Part shown: positions 46,478-58,690 of the stretch, one piece after another | Position numbering within the stretch: the first letter of the stretch is position 1 | Layout of the letters: each line of letters begins with the position of its first letter | NCBI GenBank assembly: GCA_030704615.1 | Contig: CM060732.1 | Coordinates: 33,585,053 to 33,649,052, forward strand | DNA from: Takakia lepidozioides | Lineage: Eukaryota; Streptophyta; Takakiopsida; Takakiales; Takakiaceae | DNA: 64,000 nucleotides | Direction: 5' to 3' | Made by a program: the position numbers and the translations under genes | Notes under the pieces: model-generated | Databases searched by the model: none | What the model was told of the DNA's origin: nothing | The model's input: only the letters and a program-made list of their open reading frames with translations

Positions 46478-48317
46478 ATGGGGAAGTCGAAGATGGCAGC
46501 TGTGGTGGAGCCAGAGCCCTTCGAGACGATTGAGAAATGCAGCTCAGAAGGACGACAGAAGCAGACAGTGGTCTCCGACTTGGATGGGACCCTGGTCAGA
46601 GGGCGGAGCTCCTTCCCCTACTTCATGTTGGTTGCATTCGAGGCTGGTAGCATGCTTCGTTCCGCAGTCCTCCTCCTCGTCGCCCCTTTAGCTTGGTTCC
46701 TCTACCACTTTGTGTCAGAGGCGGCGGGAATTAAGTTGCTGATCTTTGTGACTTTCGCGGGTCTCAAAGTGAGTGCTATCAAGTCTGTAGCGCGTGCAGT
46801 GCTTCCCAAATTCTACTCGGAGGATCTGCATCCAGAGACTTGGCGAGTTTTCTCGTCCTTTGGGAAGCGATATGTGTTGACTGCCAATCCCCGCATCATG
46901 GTCGAGACTTTTGCAAAGGAGTATTTGGGTGCTGATGAGGTACTCGGGTCTGAGATTGAGGTGACTAGTTCCGGGCGTGCCACTGGCTTTGTGAAATCCC
47001 CTGGAGTATGTGTGGGCGTGAACAAAGAAGATGCTCTAAAGGCTACCTTTGGGGATGTTGAACCTGAGGTGGGCCTGGGTGACCGCAAGACCGACTATCC
47101 CTTCATGGCTATGTGCAAGGTGAGACTAGGAAATGAAACATTTTATGCACATAATTTTGCTGAGGGTGTACAATACTTGGTCAGCAGGTACATGGAAGGA
47201 AGGAATTGATGCTGATCTTGTAGTTGATCCTGGGAAAGAGAAGGAAATGTTAAGAATTGTGCGGCCGTCAAGCTGGCTATTATGCATGCAACAATAGTTG
47301 AAATGCAATTTAACGACTGCTCATTTTCAGTCAGCTTGAAAATCTCATGGATCGTTCTCTTGCTGCTTCCAGGAGGGTTTCATTGTACCTGTCAACAAAA
47401 AGCTTGAAGCCATGCCGAAGGAGAAGCTCCCCAAACCGATGGTGTTCCACGATGGGCGCCTGGTGCAACGGCCCACACCACCAAACGCCCTCATCACACT
47501 TGTCTGGGCACCCATTGGTTTCATCCTTGCACTCCTCCGAATTGCTGCAGGCTCACTCCTTCCCATGAGCGTTATGTACTACGCTTTCACCGCCCTGGGA
47601 GTTCGTATTGTTGTCAAAGGAACACCTCCGGCTCCAGTGAAGGATGGAAAACTTGGTGTCCTCTTCGTGTGCTCGCACCGATCACTCTTGGATCCGGTCT
47701 TTCTCTCAGTCGCACTGAGGCGCCCCATCACAACTGTGACCTACTCCATTTCGCGCGTCTCCGAGTTTTTGTCCCCAATCAAGACTGTAGCTCTTAGCCG
47801 TAACAGAGTGCAAGATGCTGCCGATATCCGGAAGCTTTTGGCAGAAGGTGACCTTGCAATATGTCCAGAGGGAACCACGTGCCGGGAGCCATTTCTTCTG
47901 AGATTTTCTGCCCTCTTTGCTGAGCTCACCGACCAGATCACCCCTGTTGCTATGTACAACAGAATGTCCATGTTCCACGGAACCACAGCGACAGGGTGGA
48001 AGGGCATGGACCCGTTCTTCTTCTTCATGAACCCCAGTCCTGTTTACGAAGTTAATTTCTTGAACCAGCTGCCAGTAGAGCTCACATGTGCAGGAGGGAA
48101 AACCTCCCACGAGGTCGCAAACTACATCCAAAGGGTGATCGCAGGGACCCTCGGTTTCGAATGCACTAGCTTCACCCGCAAGGACAAATATGAGGTTCTT
48201 GCTGGAAACGATGGCAGCGTGCCAGCCAAAGCTAAGGCTGCTTTCAAGCTAAGGCTGCTTTCACCAAGGTCCCTGATTGCTAGGAGTCAACGACCAATCG
48301 CCAATAGTTATCACTGA
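46478..48317 (+). CDS. GPAT: sn-2 glycerol-3-phosphate acyltransferase (cutin/suberin type), two exons
   Basis: Land-plant GPATs of this class move fatty acyl groups from acyl-CoA to glycerol-3-phosphate at the ER and can remove the phosphate, giving 2-monoacylglycerol for cutin or suberin. Exon 1 is 46478-47119 and exon 2 is 47373-48317, together 528 codons. Residues 34-38 (DLDGT) and 201-206 (GDRKTD) keep the HAD-phosphatase residues found in the GPAT4/6/8 group and lost in GPAT5/7. The acyltransferase blocks follow: SHRSLLDP (His316, Asp321), then PEGTTCREP (about 379-387). Hydrophobic stretches at 60-78 and 254-285 are likely membrane segments. The start ATG has A at -3 and G at +4. The last 24 or so residues result from a 17-bp tandem duplication that shifts the frame (see findings). 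Clade assignment is by motifs only. Confidence 0.93.
47120..47372 (+). other. GPAT intron (253 bp, phase 0)
   Basis: Donor AAG/GTGAGA at 47119/47120 and acceptor TGCTGCTTCCAG/GAG at 47372/47373 with a pyrimidine-rich tract. Splicing joins MAMCK to EGFIVP in frame, matching the continuous sequence of the family. Confidence 0.9.
48230..48263 (+). repeat. 17-bp tandem duplication in the GPAT C-terminal codons
   Basis: AGCTAAGGCTGCTTTCA occurs twice head to tail (48230-48246 and 48247-48263). Because 17 is not a multiple of three, the second copy changes the reading frame for the remainder of the gene. Confidence 0.93.
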
Positions 48318-51048
48318 AAGAATCTGGATCAGTAATCTTGAGGTCCTTCCAGTGGGTCCCAAGTTCCCCAGGCAGCATTTCGAATAAGAGCTAGAATCAC
48401 TTCAAAGCACTTAAGGGAATCCAGTTGAAAGACCGTTAAAGACGAAGGGACCCCAATTTCACTTTTGACACACATCAAGCAAAGTTTGAACACTTCATCG
48501 GAAGAATCTTTGATTCGAGCTTTCTGAAATTGTATTCTAAATCCATAGTTCATTTACCTAGGTATATTGAAACCTAACACCTTCGTGATCATACTGGTAA
48601 ACAATGTCCAGGGTGCTTGTGGTGAAATGCCTGGAGGACCAAATGTGTTGTGATTGTCCTGTTCCAGCTGCAATCTATAACGTTGCTTCTTTCAAGTATG
48701 TTACATACACATTAATGTACAAGTGTCTCATTGAGTGTGCGCAGTAAAAATGATGCTGATCAAGATTTCACGCCCTCCTCAGTCCTGACCGTATTTTGTT
48801 TGGGTTTCCTGCACTCAGATTTGCTTCCCATCAAAGTACGAGTTCCGATCACATTCATGTAAAGAGCGGGGTTTTGCACAAGCCATCATTCTTATATCAC
48901 CTCATCATAGTATTGCGATTCAGTTCCCAAGCCCAAATCTTGTACCAAAGTTTGAGAAAAAACACTTTTCAAACGACAGAAAGCCCATCTAGACTGTAAG
49001 ACGGACACTAAGCCTTGAGGGCAGAGAGAGGCAAGAGGGCAAGACAAGAGGGCAGTCATCATACAGGTTTCTTCTTCATGTGTAAATCTGGACACTGCGA
49101 ACCTGTCCTCTGGCTCTTGAATGCGCCCAGAATTTGACACTCACATTAGGTACTAGCAACCTGAGAAGAAGGCTTGTGGCGAAGACAGTCACGCATTCGA
49201 ATTACAGGCTGTCCTCATGGCCGACTTGCTTTAGGGTGATTGATGGTTGGCACTATGGCGATTATTGCCATGCACGCCACCTTCTACATTTCCCCGTTTA
49301 TCTAGCTTTCTCTGTGTAACTTCCACACACAGATGCATGGTCTGGGAGCTCAGGTCACATTACAATCTTGGTCCAACAGTCCTTGAAGATGTCAGTGCCT
49401 GTCTTCTCAGTGGGCGTTCCTCCCTCACCGTGATGTTACAGCACGATGTCGATTGCATTTCTGTGCCCCTCCGTTATTGGTGATAAGATTGGCCTCCATT
49501 GCCCATCTCGCTCCCCTCTCTCCTTCCTTCAGCTCTTTCAGATTGTAATTAGACTCTATCCCATATTCTCTCGTTCCCTCTTCCAGAAAGGATCTTGAAA
49601 GTTAAGCTACTGTGTTCAGTTTTGCACCGCCTCCAGCTTCCCTCATACATTGAAGCGCATACACCTCACATATATCTCAAAGATACCAGTTGCCCTTGAC
49701 TCTTCACATTGCCAGCATTCGTTCTAGCATCTCTCTTTTGTGGCTTCTTGCCTTTGTGGCTTTTCTCGTCTTTGTGAGGCATTACATGAAGAGGATCTTG
49801 TCCCTTGGGCCCTTTGACTCAATAGTTTTCTTTTCTTCTTTCTTACTTCTGCCATTCTTCTTCCCGTGTCCTATATTGTAGAAGATCCAAGGCAGATATC
49901 ATTGTCTCTTTTCACTCTCAGTCGTTGGCCGAGGCTTTCAGTTTTGAGGGACCCCAATGTCGGGCAGTTTACTTCCATGAGGCACTTTTTCTTTTGGCAT
50001 CAATTTCTGTTTTTTTATATTGGTTCGCGTGTTGTTGTAATCTGTCCCTTGGACCGTGGGGAGCCGCTGTACTGGACAATACATAGTTTCTTTCTTGCTC
50101 GCTTACTGTCTCCTATCCTCCCTGAGCAATTTCTAACGGCCTCTCTTCTTACCTGCTACTGTTTAACTCTGCATGCCTACGTTCATTTGCCAGTATGTGC
50201 ATCTGTGCAGTATTGTATGCCTCTCCAATCGGATCCTCAACGACTTCTAATTTGCTTGGTGATCATACAGATGGGTGACATCATCAGATCCTGTCTTCAA
50301 TGCACTTGCGGGTGACTTCGACCATTCAGATTGTAAGCAGACCATTGCTTTGAGCATACGTAATAGTCTTGGTTTCTTTCATATTCCTTACTGTTTTAGG
50401 TCTGGTGAAAGTTGTATTCAAACCAGCTTCCACCTCATCCGAACGTTCATCACCCATTGACATTTTTATAATTCACACTTGGAGAATTCTGAACTTTGAG
50501 CTGGTGCCAGGCACTGATGTAGTACAATGTTTGAATGCTTCAGATTTCCTTGAATGCAAACCAAGAATTTACACATGAATATGTTGTAGACCTGAGAATG
50601 AGCTCTGAAGTTGGTTGTCCAATGATTAAATGTCTTCCAAGCGGACTGTGAAGTCCCAAGTGTACACACATGTATAATTGCTCTTGATCTAAAGCTCTGT
50701 CCTCTTCTAAAATCATGTATGACCGGGCCGATGGTCCTTCTTGATCATAAACTACATATGTACATGGATTGAGCTGATCAGGTTGGATCAACTAAAGTTT
50801 AGTGGATCCATATTGTACATAAGCTAACTTTTAGTTGGTCTGAATCAAGACCATCTCTAGAGTGGTGCATATGTGTGATAAGTACTAGGAAGTCCTGCCG
50901 GTCAGGTAACTTGGAACATATGCAGGTCTCTTTGCACAATGGCGCGCGGACCACCAAAACTTTCCAAGTCTTCTGGCCTCCCGCAGACAGTAAATTTCGT
51001 AGCAATATTGCAGCTGTCCAGAAGCTGGTTCTACAAGTCTAGCAGCCA
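48318..51048. other. Intergenic region between GPAT and PAL; no gene recognised
   Basis: Open frames up to about 150 codons (for example 49866-50315 plus) are rich in Phe, Leu and Ser without family resemblance; the plus strand here is T- and C-rich. The 3' untranslated regions of the convergent GPAT and PAL genes must lie here. No transposon hallmark was seen. Confidence 0.5.
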
Positions 51049-53226
51049 TCACGGGCGAAAAGGCCCGGGAGTTCCAGTCCATCCTTCAACACATTGGAGG
51101 AGAGGAGCCACTAGTTTTCCCTCTGAGATGGCCTCATACACCTTCTCAATCTCTTGGCCCGGAGACACACTTCTCAAACCCGACAGCAACTGGGTGCCCA
51201 ACTCGGACCGCACAAACTTGTAGAGAGGGTAAGTTCTGCACTCCTCGATCCGGTTCGGTACGGCGGAGTATCCCTTGTTATCGTAGGCCTCACGGACTAG
51301 AGGTACCCTAGCACTCAGGGATGTCTTCAACTCCTCTTCAAAGGTAGAAATTCTGTGGAATACAGAGGTGGATTCCAATTTCTCGTTCTTGGGGTTTTGG
51401 AGAGCATGTTGCACCAACACTTCCCTCAACTTTTGCATCAGGGGGTACGACAGACTTGTTGCATCGTCGATGTAGCTGAAAACAGGTTGGCAATTCACCA
51501 CGCGTAACAGTTCTTTCTCGCAGAACCGTGCTGGCAAAAGTGCACCGTTACTGCCTGTGAAGAGCGTCTTCTTGGCAACCTGGGAAACAATTTGCTTGAC
51601 TGTCGTCTGCATTGTCTCCTCGATGTGACGAAGGTCGATGGCCTGGCACAGACCTACCAAGAATGTGGAGCTCATGAGCTTGAGAATCTCGATAGATTCC
51701 TCGGTTTTGCGGGCGGACACCAATCCCAGCGAGTTCACATCCTGGTTGTGCTGCTCCGCACTTTGTACATGGGTGGTCACTGGGTTGGCCAAGTAGTTCA
51801 GCTCTGAGAGGTAGGAAGCCATGGCTATCTCCCCTCCCTTCATGCCATAGTCCAGGCTGGGGTTAGGTCCTCCACTCAGATTTGAGGGCAACCCATTGTT
51901 GTAGTAGTCGTTGACGAGCTCAGAGAACTGTGCGAACATGAGCTTCCCAATCGCAGCGATGGCCAACCGCATGTTGTCCATGGAGACTCCAATGGGGGTT
52001 CCCTGGAAGTTTCCGCCATGAAGGGCTCTGTCCCCGGCAGCGTCGATGATTGGGTTATCGTTCACCGAGTTGATTTCTCTTTGAATGGCGTGAGTGGCAT
52101 TGCGAATTACCTCCACCTGCGGGCCCAGCCATTGAGGGGAAGTACGCAGCGCATATCGATCCTGCTTGGGTTTCGTCAACGGGTCAGTCTCATGCAGCTG
52201 TGCAGCGGCCTTCATGTAGGAGCTTCCATCGAGCACCCACTCCATAATCGCAGCCGCCTCCATCTGGCCTGGGTGGTGCTTTAGTTTGTGCGTCAGCGGG
52301 TCAGCGAACTCGGGCTTTCCTTGCATCACTTCACAGAACAGCGCAGACAGAACTTCAGCCAGTAACACCATCACATTGGCATCAAAGCACACAGTGGAAG
52401 CCAAGGCTGACCCCACCGCTGTTCCGTTGACAATGGCCAGGCCTTCCTTGGGCTGCAATTCAAACGGTTTCTCGACCCCAGCGAGTCTCAGAGCTTCCAA
52501 GGCAGACACCTCCGTTCCGTCGTCGGTCACGGCTCTGGAGTTGGGTCTATTTGTAAGCAGTCCCGCGATGTAAGACAATGGAACAAGGTCTCCTGAAGCA
52601 GTAACGGTCCCGCGCAGTGGCAACTTGGGTGTGACATTTGCATTTAGAAGCTTTTCCATGGCTTCCAGAATCTCCCACCGAATTCCTGAGTATCCCTGCA
52701 TCAATGTATTGGTGCGCACAAGCATAGCTGCCCGCGTGGTGCAAGTCGGGAGGGTGTTGCCCTTCCCGAGAACTCCCGCATTCAGAAACCTAATAAGCTC
52801 TCTCTGGAGCTCCACCCCTTGCTGGGTACGCCGGTGAGAGGTGGCTCCAAAACCAGTTGTGACGCCATAGATATCACCCCCGTTCATGATCTTCTGCAGA
52901 ACCCAGTTGGAGCTTTCATCTACTCGACTCTTGGCATTGGCGGCATCCAGCACCACTCTCACTTCTGGTCGGCGGGCCACGGCTGCCACCTGACCTACCG
53001 TCAAAGTCACCCCTTCAATGGCTACTTCGGTTGCCTCGTAGAAAGTCTTCACCATATCTTTAACCTCCTCCAAATGGCTGCTTTTCATGGCTGCCGCTGC
53101 TCGCGCCCAATTAAGAGGATCCGCAAGCTGGACAGCAGAACACAAAGAATCAGCTCCAGTATGGTAGTGCAGGGATTTCGCTGTATTTCCGTTCATGGTC
53201 AACTGAGCTTCGTTGGCCATCACCAT
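51049..53226 (-). CDS. PAL: Phenylalanine ammonia-lyase, copy 2 (complete)
   Basis: Complete 725-codon frame without introns. It converts L-phenylalanine to trans-cinnamate and ammonia. Numbered from the ATG at 53226: mobile-loop Tyr120 ([15 protein letters not shown]), Phe147-Leu148 (RFLNAG) for phenylalanine preference, MIO triad Ala210-Ser211-Gly212 ([14 protein letters not shown]), and the active-site phrases NDNPIID and [12 protein letters not shown]. Length and C-terminal shielding domain are normal for plant PAL (700-740 residues). The frame is open nine codons further upstream to a GTG, but plant initiation there is unlikely; the ATG has A at -3 and G at +4, and another ATG lies two codons on. 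Same orientation as copy 1, about 51.6 kb away, with nearly identical coding sequence. A fresh or gene-converted duplicate is inferred. Confidence 0.98.
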   Translation of the reverse strand: MVMANEAQLTMNGNTAKSLHYHTGADSLCSAVQLADPLNWARAAAAMKSSHLEEVKDMVKTFYEATEVAIEGVTLTVGQVAAVARRPEVRVVLDAANAKSRVDESSNWVLQKIMNGGDIYGVTTGFGATSHRRTQQGVELQRELIRFLNAGVLGKGNTLPTCTTRAAMLVRTNTLMQGYSGIRWEILEAMEKLLNANVTPKLPLRGTVTASGDLVPLSYIAGLLTNRPNSRAVTDDGTEVSALEALRLAGVEKPFELQPKEGLAIVNGTAVGSALASTVCFDANVMVLLAEVLSALFCEVMQGKPEFADPLTHKLKHHPGQMEAAAIMEWVLDGSSYMKAAAQLHETDPLTKPKQDRYALRTSPQWLGPQVEVIRNATHAIQREINSVNDNPIIDAAGDRALHGGNFQGTPIGVSMDNMRLAIAAIGKLMFAQFSELVNDYYNNGLPSNLSGGPNPSLDYGMKGGEIAMASYLSELNYLANPVTTHVQSAEQHNQDVNSLGLVSARKTEESIEILKLMSSTFLVGLCQAIDLRHIEETMQTTVKQIVSQVAKKTLFTGSNGALLPARFCEKELLRVVNCQPVFSYIDDATSLSYPLMQKLREVLVQHALQNPKNEKLESTSVFHRISTFEEELKTSLSARVPLVREAYDNKGYSAVPNRIEECRTYPLYKFVRSELGTQLLSGLRSVSPGQEIEKVYEAISEGKLVAPLLQCVEGWTGTPGPFRP

Positions 53227-55059
53227 TCTGCGCCTGGGTTCGGAGAGAGACACGTCCAGAGGATAATGTAAGAAAGACGATGGCGAACTGGGACTAATTC
53301 AGTGCTCAGGATAGTAATCTGATGGTCAGTACTGGAGCTAGCAAGATATGACAATTCAGAGGCGCTGATGATCGTTTAAATTCTACAACCGGGGGACGAA
53401 TAACTAGCACTGGAGTGAGGGAGCTCGGTTATATGCTGGCGTATAAGAGAGAAGACTGGGAAGGCATAGATGATCAGAGAATGCAGACTGTATATCGTTT
53501 GCCCCGTCTAGAACCCCGCCAGATGAGGTTGTTGTGGTGATGAGAGCAGGAATATGAAGTGCTCTTTATACTTAGTTAGTTTGCAGCTCGAGGACTTCAA
53601 ATTGGTCAACCTGTCACAGGTGATTTGACCTGGTCTGAGGTGAGAGAGAGAGAGAGAGGGGGACAGAGAGGCTACGCTGGGAATTACTGTCTCCGTGCTT
53701 TTCATCTACATCTGACTTGATTTTGCATCCAATGGAGCTTTGATGCCTCATGTATTTCCCGGATTTTCATCCATGGTGCCCCAGGACAAGCACGTGTGGT
53801 GCAATCAGTCAACAAGCTCATCCCAGCGCTCAGCACTCCTGCTTTGACTGCAGGTATCCAACTGTCTCAGTTCCAAGAAACTTTGGTCCATGCGAGACTC
53901 GGTGCACACCACAGTGGACCTGCAAGGTTGAACTGGGAATGTTGAACGCACCTAAAAGTAGCTATACGACCTGCTGAGCTGTTTTGAACTTATAGGTGTA
54001 TTATATAGACTCATAGCACTAGATCCGTCGGTTGGTTTACTGAGAAGCCACCGTCTGCAGTCCCTCGTGCAGTCCTAGTTCTCTTTGAGATATCTACAGC
54101 CATCCTTTCCCGTTGGTATGAATTGGTATATTAGATATTCGTTTTGGTGCAACTCGTGACAGAGTAGTGAAACAGCTAGTTAAAATTTGAGTTGACATAC
54201 TAGCAGAGTATGAGTAATTGTTTCTCATATCTAATCTTGTACAAAGTGGAAGTCATGAGTCGAAGCAGTTGACTCATCAGGAACGACTTTCCCTGAGTGG
54301 TATTGATCTGCTTAGATCGACTTTGGTGGCAAGTACGCAGCTGTGATAATTGAGCCTCCTGATCAGCCTCTACATAATGATCAGGAACTTGGTGTAATGT
54401 CGCAAACTGTGTTGAGGCTGTGGATAAGGAGTTTGAATTCGATATGCCATCCATGAGGAACTGTCAAAGCCGATGAGGACTTGACTCTGCAGAACGGGAT
54501 CAGGATCTTATCAACATGGACTTTATGCTTAACCCCCGGGAGCACAGCTTGAAGTGAATAGAAAATTCAGGAGCCCCCTTTCCAGCGCAGCTTCAAGATG
54601 GAGGTCCTTTTCTTACGCCGCCACGTACAAGCTGGCGAACAAGGTCGGGGTACAAGGTCGCTGCTCAAGTAATTCGCATGAACTGTAGTACAAAGACAGC
54701 GTAGCCATGATCCGCTTAAACACTTCGAGGACCAGACCAGACTGGGTCAACAATATCACAAACGCCACCAGAGAACCCTACATGTATATGAAATTAGCTC
54801 GGAGTTTCACGATGTGCCCAATCCATTGACATTCATATCCTTCCTCTCAAACCTCAACTCACACTCTTACAGAGAGACCAGGCAAGGGATACTCGGAGGT
54901 TTGAAAGTTGGGCAACTTCACGACCGATGCACAGCCTTTGTAACTTGAAACAAGAAGGATTTGAGGGCATTAAATTGAATAGTGGCGTGCAAAAGAGACG
55001 AACAATATCAACAAACTTGAAGAGGCCGCTAAGCCACTCGTAGTTTTGTATGTACACAC
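53227..55059. repeat. Upstream half of the PAL segmental duplication, copy 2
   Basis: Collinear with 1622-3470; similarity ends at about 55059. Copy-specific indels include a gained TGCCTCATGTAT near 53744 and a loss within 54950-54970. Confidence 0.9.
53564..53630 (-). promoter_or_regulatory. PAL copy 2 core promoter: TATA box and two W-box cores
   Basis: TATAAAG on the minus strand at 53564-53570, about 340 bp upstream of the ATG. Inverted W-box cores lie at 53604-53609 and 53625-53630. All three elements are retained exactly from copy 1, whereas the adjacent GA tract differs. Confidence 0.45.
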
Positions 55060-55674
55060 AGCGCTGCTGTTGTAGAGAGCAAAGGAAGCGTCAATTAGTC
55101 TCTTGACCCGTTAGGACTATGTAGTGGCTACAACTTGGTTGAAATTTGATAATACTGATTTTTCTCGTTTATTTTATTGGCTCCTCCCGAAGGAGAGACC
55201 AGCCATCAATTGTTTTCTCCTGATGTACCTTCCCAAGTTAAGACTTTTCTTGAGTAAACCTGTCCTGTAACAACCTATATAGAATGTTTGTAGAAACTAC
55301 CCTAAAGCAAATGCACATCTCAATTAAATGGATGGATGATATGGTTATATATAGTTGTTTTTAATATTTTGAACTTTGTCTTTTGGTACATTTGAAACCC
55401 CAAATTTCCGCCAAATTTTAAAATATATATATTAAAATAGACAAGGTATTTTGAAAGGTGTCCTACAAAAAACATATAAATAGTTCATCATGTGATGCTA
55501 AAACAGTAAATCATAAATATGATCAGGTTTTCCAAAAGATAAAATTCTAGCGACGACCGAAGGTCGGAAGCTAGTTTAGCGTAGAGCAGGAATAGGGTGC
55601 CATAGTGCCATGTCATCATCGCCACGTCATCGTAGCCAGGTCATCGTCGTCAATTTCCTTGGAACCTGCCCGAA
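55060..55674. other. AT-rich spacer between the PAL duplication and the PPR cluster
   Basis: No gene recognised. A short CATCATCGCCACGTCATCG-type repeat (55613-55650, unit about 15 bp) precedes the first PPR ATG. Confidence 0.5.
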
Positions 55675-56300
55675 ATGCCCGAAAAGCAGCGCGGGAAGGG
55701 TGCTCGAGCTTCTGAAAGAGGATCGAGAGAGGGAGTCCACAATGCCTCTTCTAGCACTTCTGCGCATGTGAAGATGCTTTGTGAGGCAGGCAAACTGACA
55801 GAGGCTCTACAGACTTTAAACCAAGGAGGCATTCAGATACCTATGTCTGTCTCTTGCTTAAGTGCATCAAGATGAAAGGTCTGGAAGCTGGAAAGCAGGT
55901 GCACACGCACATTATCCAAAGTGGATTCACGCCAATGTTTTTCTACTCAACACTTGTCAACATGTACGTTAAGGCGGGAGCATCATGGATGCTCACCAAG
56001 CATTCAACAGAATGCCTCAACGATCTTGATCACGTGGAATATAATGTTGGCAGGATTTACCAAGCATGGGTGTGGTAGGAATGCTTTTGAGACCTATGAG
56101 CAGATTCTGCGCAAAGGGGTGAAGCCCAACCACATCAGATTTGTTTGTGTTTGCAATGCGTGTGCAAGCCTGGGAGCTCTGGAAAAGGGGAAAGAGGTCC
56201 ATGGTGACATCGTCAAAGCTGGAATTGTACCATATGTCATTCATATGTCACTCATGATGGTGGGACAACCGCAATCGCAAGGCGTGGCTTTTTCTTAATA
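55675..56300 (+). pseudogene. PPR gene remnant A: N-terminal part
   Basis: From an ATG at 55675 the frame reads a basic, Ser-rich start and then KMLCEAGKLTEALQTLNQGG, the usual opening of DYW-class PPR proteins. After a frame change come LKCIKMKGLEAGKQVHTHII and QSGFTP, then STLVNMYV and, in another frame, the FETYEQILRKGVKPNHIRF unit and EKGKEVHGDIVKAGIVP. At least three frame changes lie in 600 bp, and PPR text stops at about 56250. The block 55990-56170 is nearly identical to 62005-62167, and 55848-55960 to 59444-59555. Confidence 0.8.
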
Positions 56301-56394
56301 TACGATGTAAAGAAGTTTGTCCATCCTGCACATGTGGGCTCTTGGCTCTTGTTAGTACCATGATTTGATATTCTTACTGATTATGTTTACAAGG

Positions 56395-56910
56395 TTCTTG
56401 GGAGAGTCAGCTCGGTCTTAGCAGGCTGTGTTTCAATTTATGCCTGCTCAGCTGCACCGTGTTGGTTCTCACAGACCAATCCGACATCACCTGACACAAG
56501 CAGCACACACAAGGGGTCTTTTTGGGTTGATGGTCAAATCCTCCAAGGATCATGCCACAAGGTCAAGGACAATGTGGTGAGGGCACCTTCTTCTTCGACC
56601 TATTTCAGCCTGTATTTCCCTCTCATCAGACTCGGCCCTGAGATGCATATTGAATTTTCAAGGACTCAATGTGGTGAGGGCACCTTCTTCGACCTATTTC
56701 AGCCTGTTTTGCCCTCTCATCAAACTCGGGCCTGAGATGCATATTGAATTCTGCAAGTTAGGTCGTTGGATAGATGGTCAACTGGAAACAGCAGCGGCAG
56801 CGGCACAAATGATAGAACAAGGCATTGCTAATGTTCAGGCATCTTCTTCAACACTTTTCACCATGTTTTTCCCTCTTGTCAAAGTCGGCCCTAAATTTTC
56901 ATGTTGAATT
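56395..56910. repeat. PPR-associated non-coding repeat with an internal duplication
   Basis: 56395-56640 matches 7010-7260, and the phrase CAATGTGGTGAGGGCACCTT with its CTATTTCAGCCTG-TTT-CCCTCTCATCA follow-on occurs twice within it (56571 and 56669). It precedes PPR text at both places, so it was probably a leader or intron of an ancestral PPR gene. Confidence 0.7.
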
Positions 56911-56944
56911 CTGCAAGTTAGCTGGTTGAGTGCATCTCGTTTGG

Positions 56945-57190
56945 AGTGACTTTGACATGATACTGCCAATGTGATAACAGGAAAGTATCCGAAAACAGGT
57001 AACAGAGAGAAGGTATGGAATGAATACTTTGTTGACCCCAGTCAATGGTAGGACAACCGAGGCAAAAAGTTGAATCCCTGTTAGATGACAGAGAGTAGCA
57101 GACGCAATTCAGCATAGGAACTAGTGTGATTGGGTGTTTCCTAGGTTGTCATTGTCAGCTGCTAGCAGCAAGGGAAAAGATGAATGCATG
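56945..57190. repeat. PPR-cluster spacer repeat, copy 1 (copy 2 at 58475-58690)
   Basis: The phrases TGGAATGAATACTTT, CGAGGCAAAAAG, GACAGAGAGTAGCAGA, CATAGGAACTAGT and GGGTGTTTCCTAG occur in the same order in both copies. The first part (CTGCCAATGTG-CAGGAAAGTATCC) recurs a third time at 59113-59150. Confidence 0.8.
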
Positions 57191-57239
57191 ATTTGTGCAG
57201 AGGCATGGATTTTGGCATTGATGCCAAAATGCCGAAATG

Positions 57240-58270
57240 AGACGTGGTCTCTTGGAGTGTAATAATTGCAGGATGTACTGAGCAAAGGCATGGTGAAGAG
57301 GCATTTGAATTCTTTGGGCAAATGCCACAAGAAGGTGTAGAGCCCAACAAGGTCACTCTCATTTGCATCCTCAAAAGGTGTGCCAGCCCAGCAGCTCTAA
57401 GGGCAGGGCAAGGGGCTTCATGCCCACATTGTCAGAGTTGGATTTGAATCAGATGTTTATGTAGGAACTAGCCTTGTCCATATGTATGCCAAGTGTGGGA
57501 GTTTGGTGGATGCGCGAAAGATGTTTAAAAAATGTCTAGGCGAGATATGATTTCATGGAATGCTCACGGAAGAGGCATTTTAGCTCTTTCGGCAAATGCA
57601 ACTAGAAGACGTGATGGTCCATGCCCATATCATTGAAGCTGGCTTTGAGTCAGATGTCCGTGTGGGAAACACCCTTCTCAGCATATATATCAAGTGTGGG
57701 AGTCTGGTGGATGTATGCCGAGTCTTTAACAATATGCCTGAACAAGATGTGGTTTCATGGAATGCAATGATTGCAGGATACATTCAGCAAGGGCGCAGTG
57801 AAGAGGCATTTGAACACTTCTGGCAAATGCAACGAGTAAGTATGAAGCCTGACATGCTCACATTTGTTACCATCCTCAACGCCTGCACCGGCCAGCAGCA
57901 CTGGAACAGCACAGGCGTGTACATGCCCACATCACAGAAGGTGGAGTTGAGGCAATTGTCTGTTTAAGGAATGCCCTTGTCAACATGTATGCCAGGTGTG
58001 GAAGCGTGGTGGATGCGTGGAGAGTGTTTGATGCTTCCATAATTACAGCAATAGAAGCTAGTTGAATGCATCCTAGGACGCATGTTCTGAAATTAGAACC
58101 ACAAAATGCTGCAGTGTATATGCTGCTGTCAAATATCTATGCTGCAACTCAGATGTGGACAATCTAGAAAAGACCAGAAAATTGATGGAGGATAGAAGTC
58201 TGAAAAAGGTGGCAGGGCGAAGCTGGATATAGATCACACCACAAACAGGGGAGATCTTTCCAATCTTGAA
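57240..58270 (+). pseudogene. PPR gene remnant B: PLS units and E-like end
   Basis: Reads VSWSVIIAGCTEQRHGEEAF, QMPQEGVEPNKVTL, then (57596-57967) VHAHIIEAGFESDVRVGNTL, DVVSWNAMIAGYIQQGRSEE and KPDMLTFVTILNACTG, then NALVNMYARCGSVVDAWRVF and an E-domain-like LEPQNAAVYMLLSNIYAATQ (about 58090-58150) and GRSWI. Unit sequence differs from the 59-62 kb array, so it comes from a separate paralogue. Frame changes near 57410, 57540 and 57900 and stops at 58062 and 58166 break it. Confidence 0.8.
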
Positions 58271-58474
58271 ACATTGCGGAAGGGGATGAAAGAGAGGATA
58301 TGCTTCTGACACATTTTGTGTTGCGTACCCTGGATCAGGTGCAGAAAATGGTAGTCCGCATATATGGAGTCCTCGCATGGACCTTGTCTGTGATGGTAAA
58401 AAAGAATACAACGCCTATGCAGGTTGCAGCCTGAAGACAAGGCTTTTGGATCGCCAATTTTTACTCAGGCGAGG

Positions 58475-58690
58475 AGAAGCTGTGGAATGAATACTTTTCT
58501 GACCCCTGTTAATGGTGGGACAATCGAGGCAAAAAGGTAAATGCGTGTTGGATAACAGAGAGTAGCAGATGCAATTGAGCATAGGAACTAGTATGATAAG
58601 TTGAGTTGGGTGTTTCCTAGAACAAATTTAGGCTGTCATTGTCGACTGCTAGCAGCAAAGCAAGGATGTATGCATGAGTGGTCGAGCAAA
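58475..58690. repeat. PPR-cluster spacer repeat, copy 2
   Basis: See 56945-57190. Here it joins directly to another PPR end fragment. Confidence 0.8.

Noticed and set aside
46813-48131. Minus-strand frames opposite GPAT
   Set aside because: Shadows of the sense gene with no family resemblance.
49866-50315. 149-codon plus-strand frame between GPAT and PAL
   Set aside because: Phe/Leu/Cys-rich translation of T-rich DNA with no family resemblance; likely non-coding.
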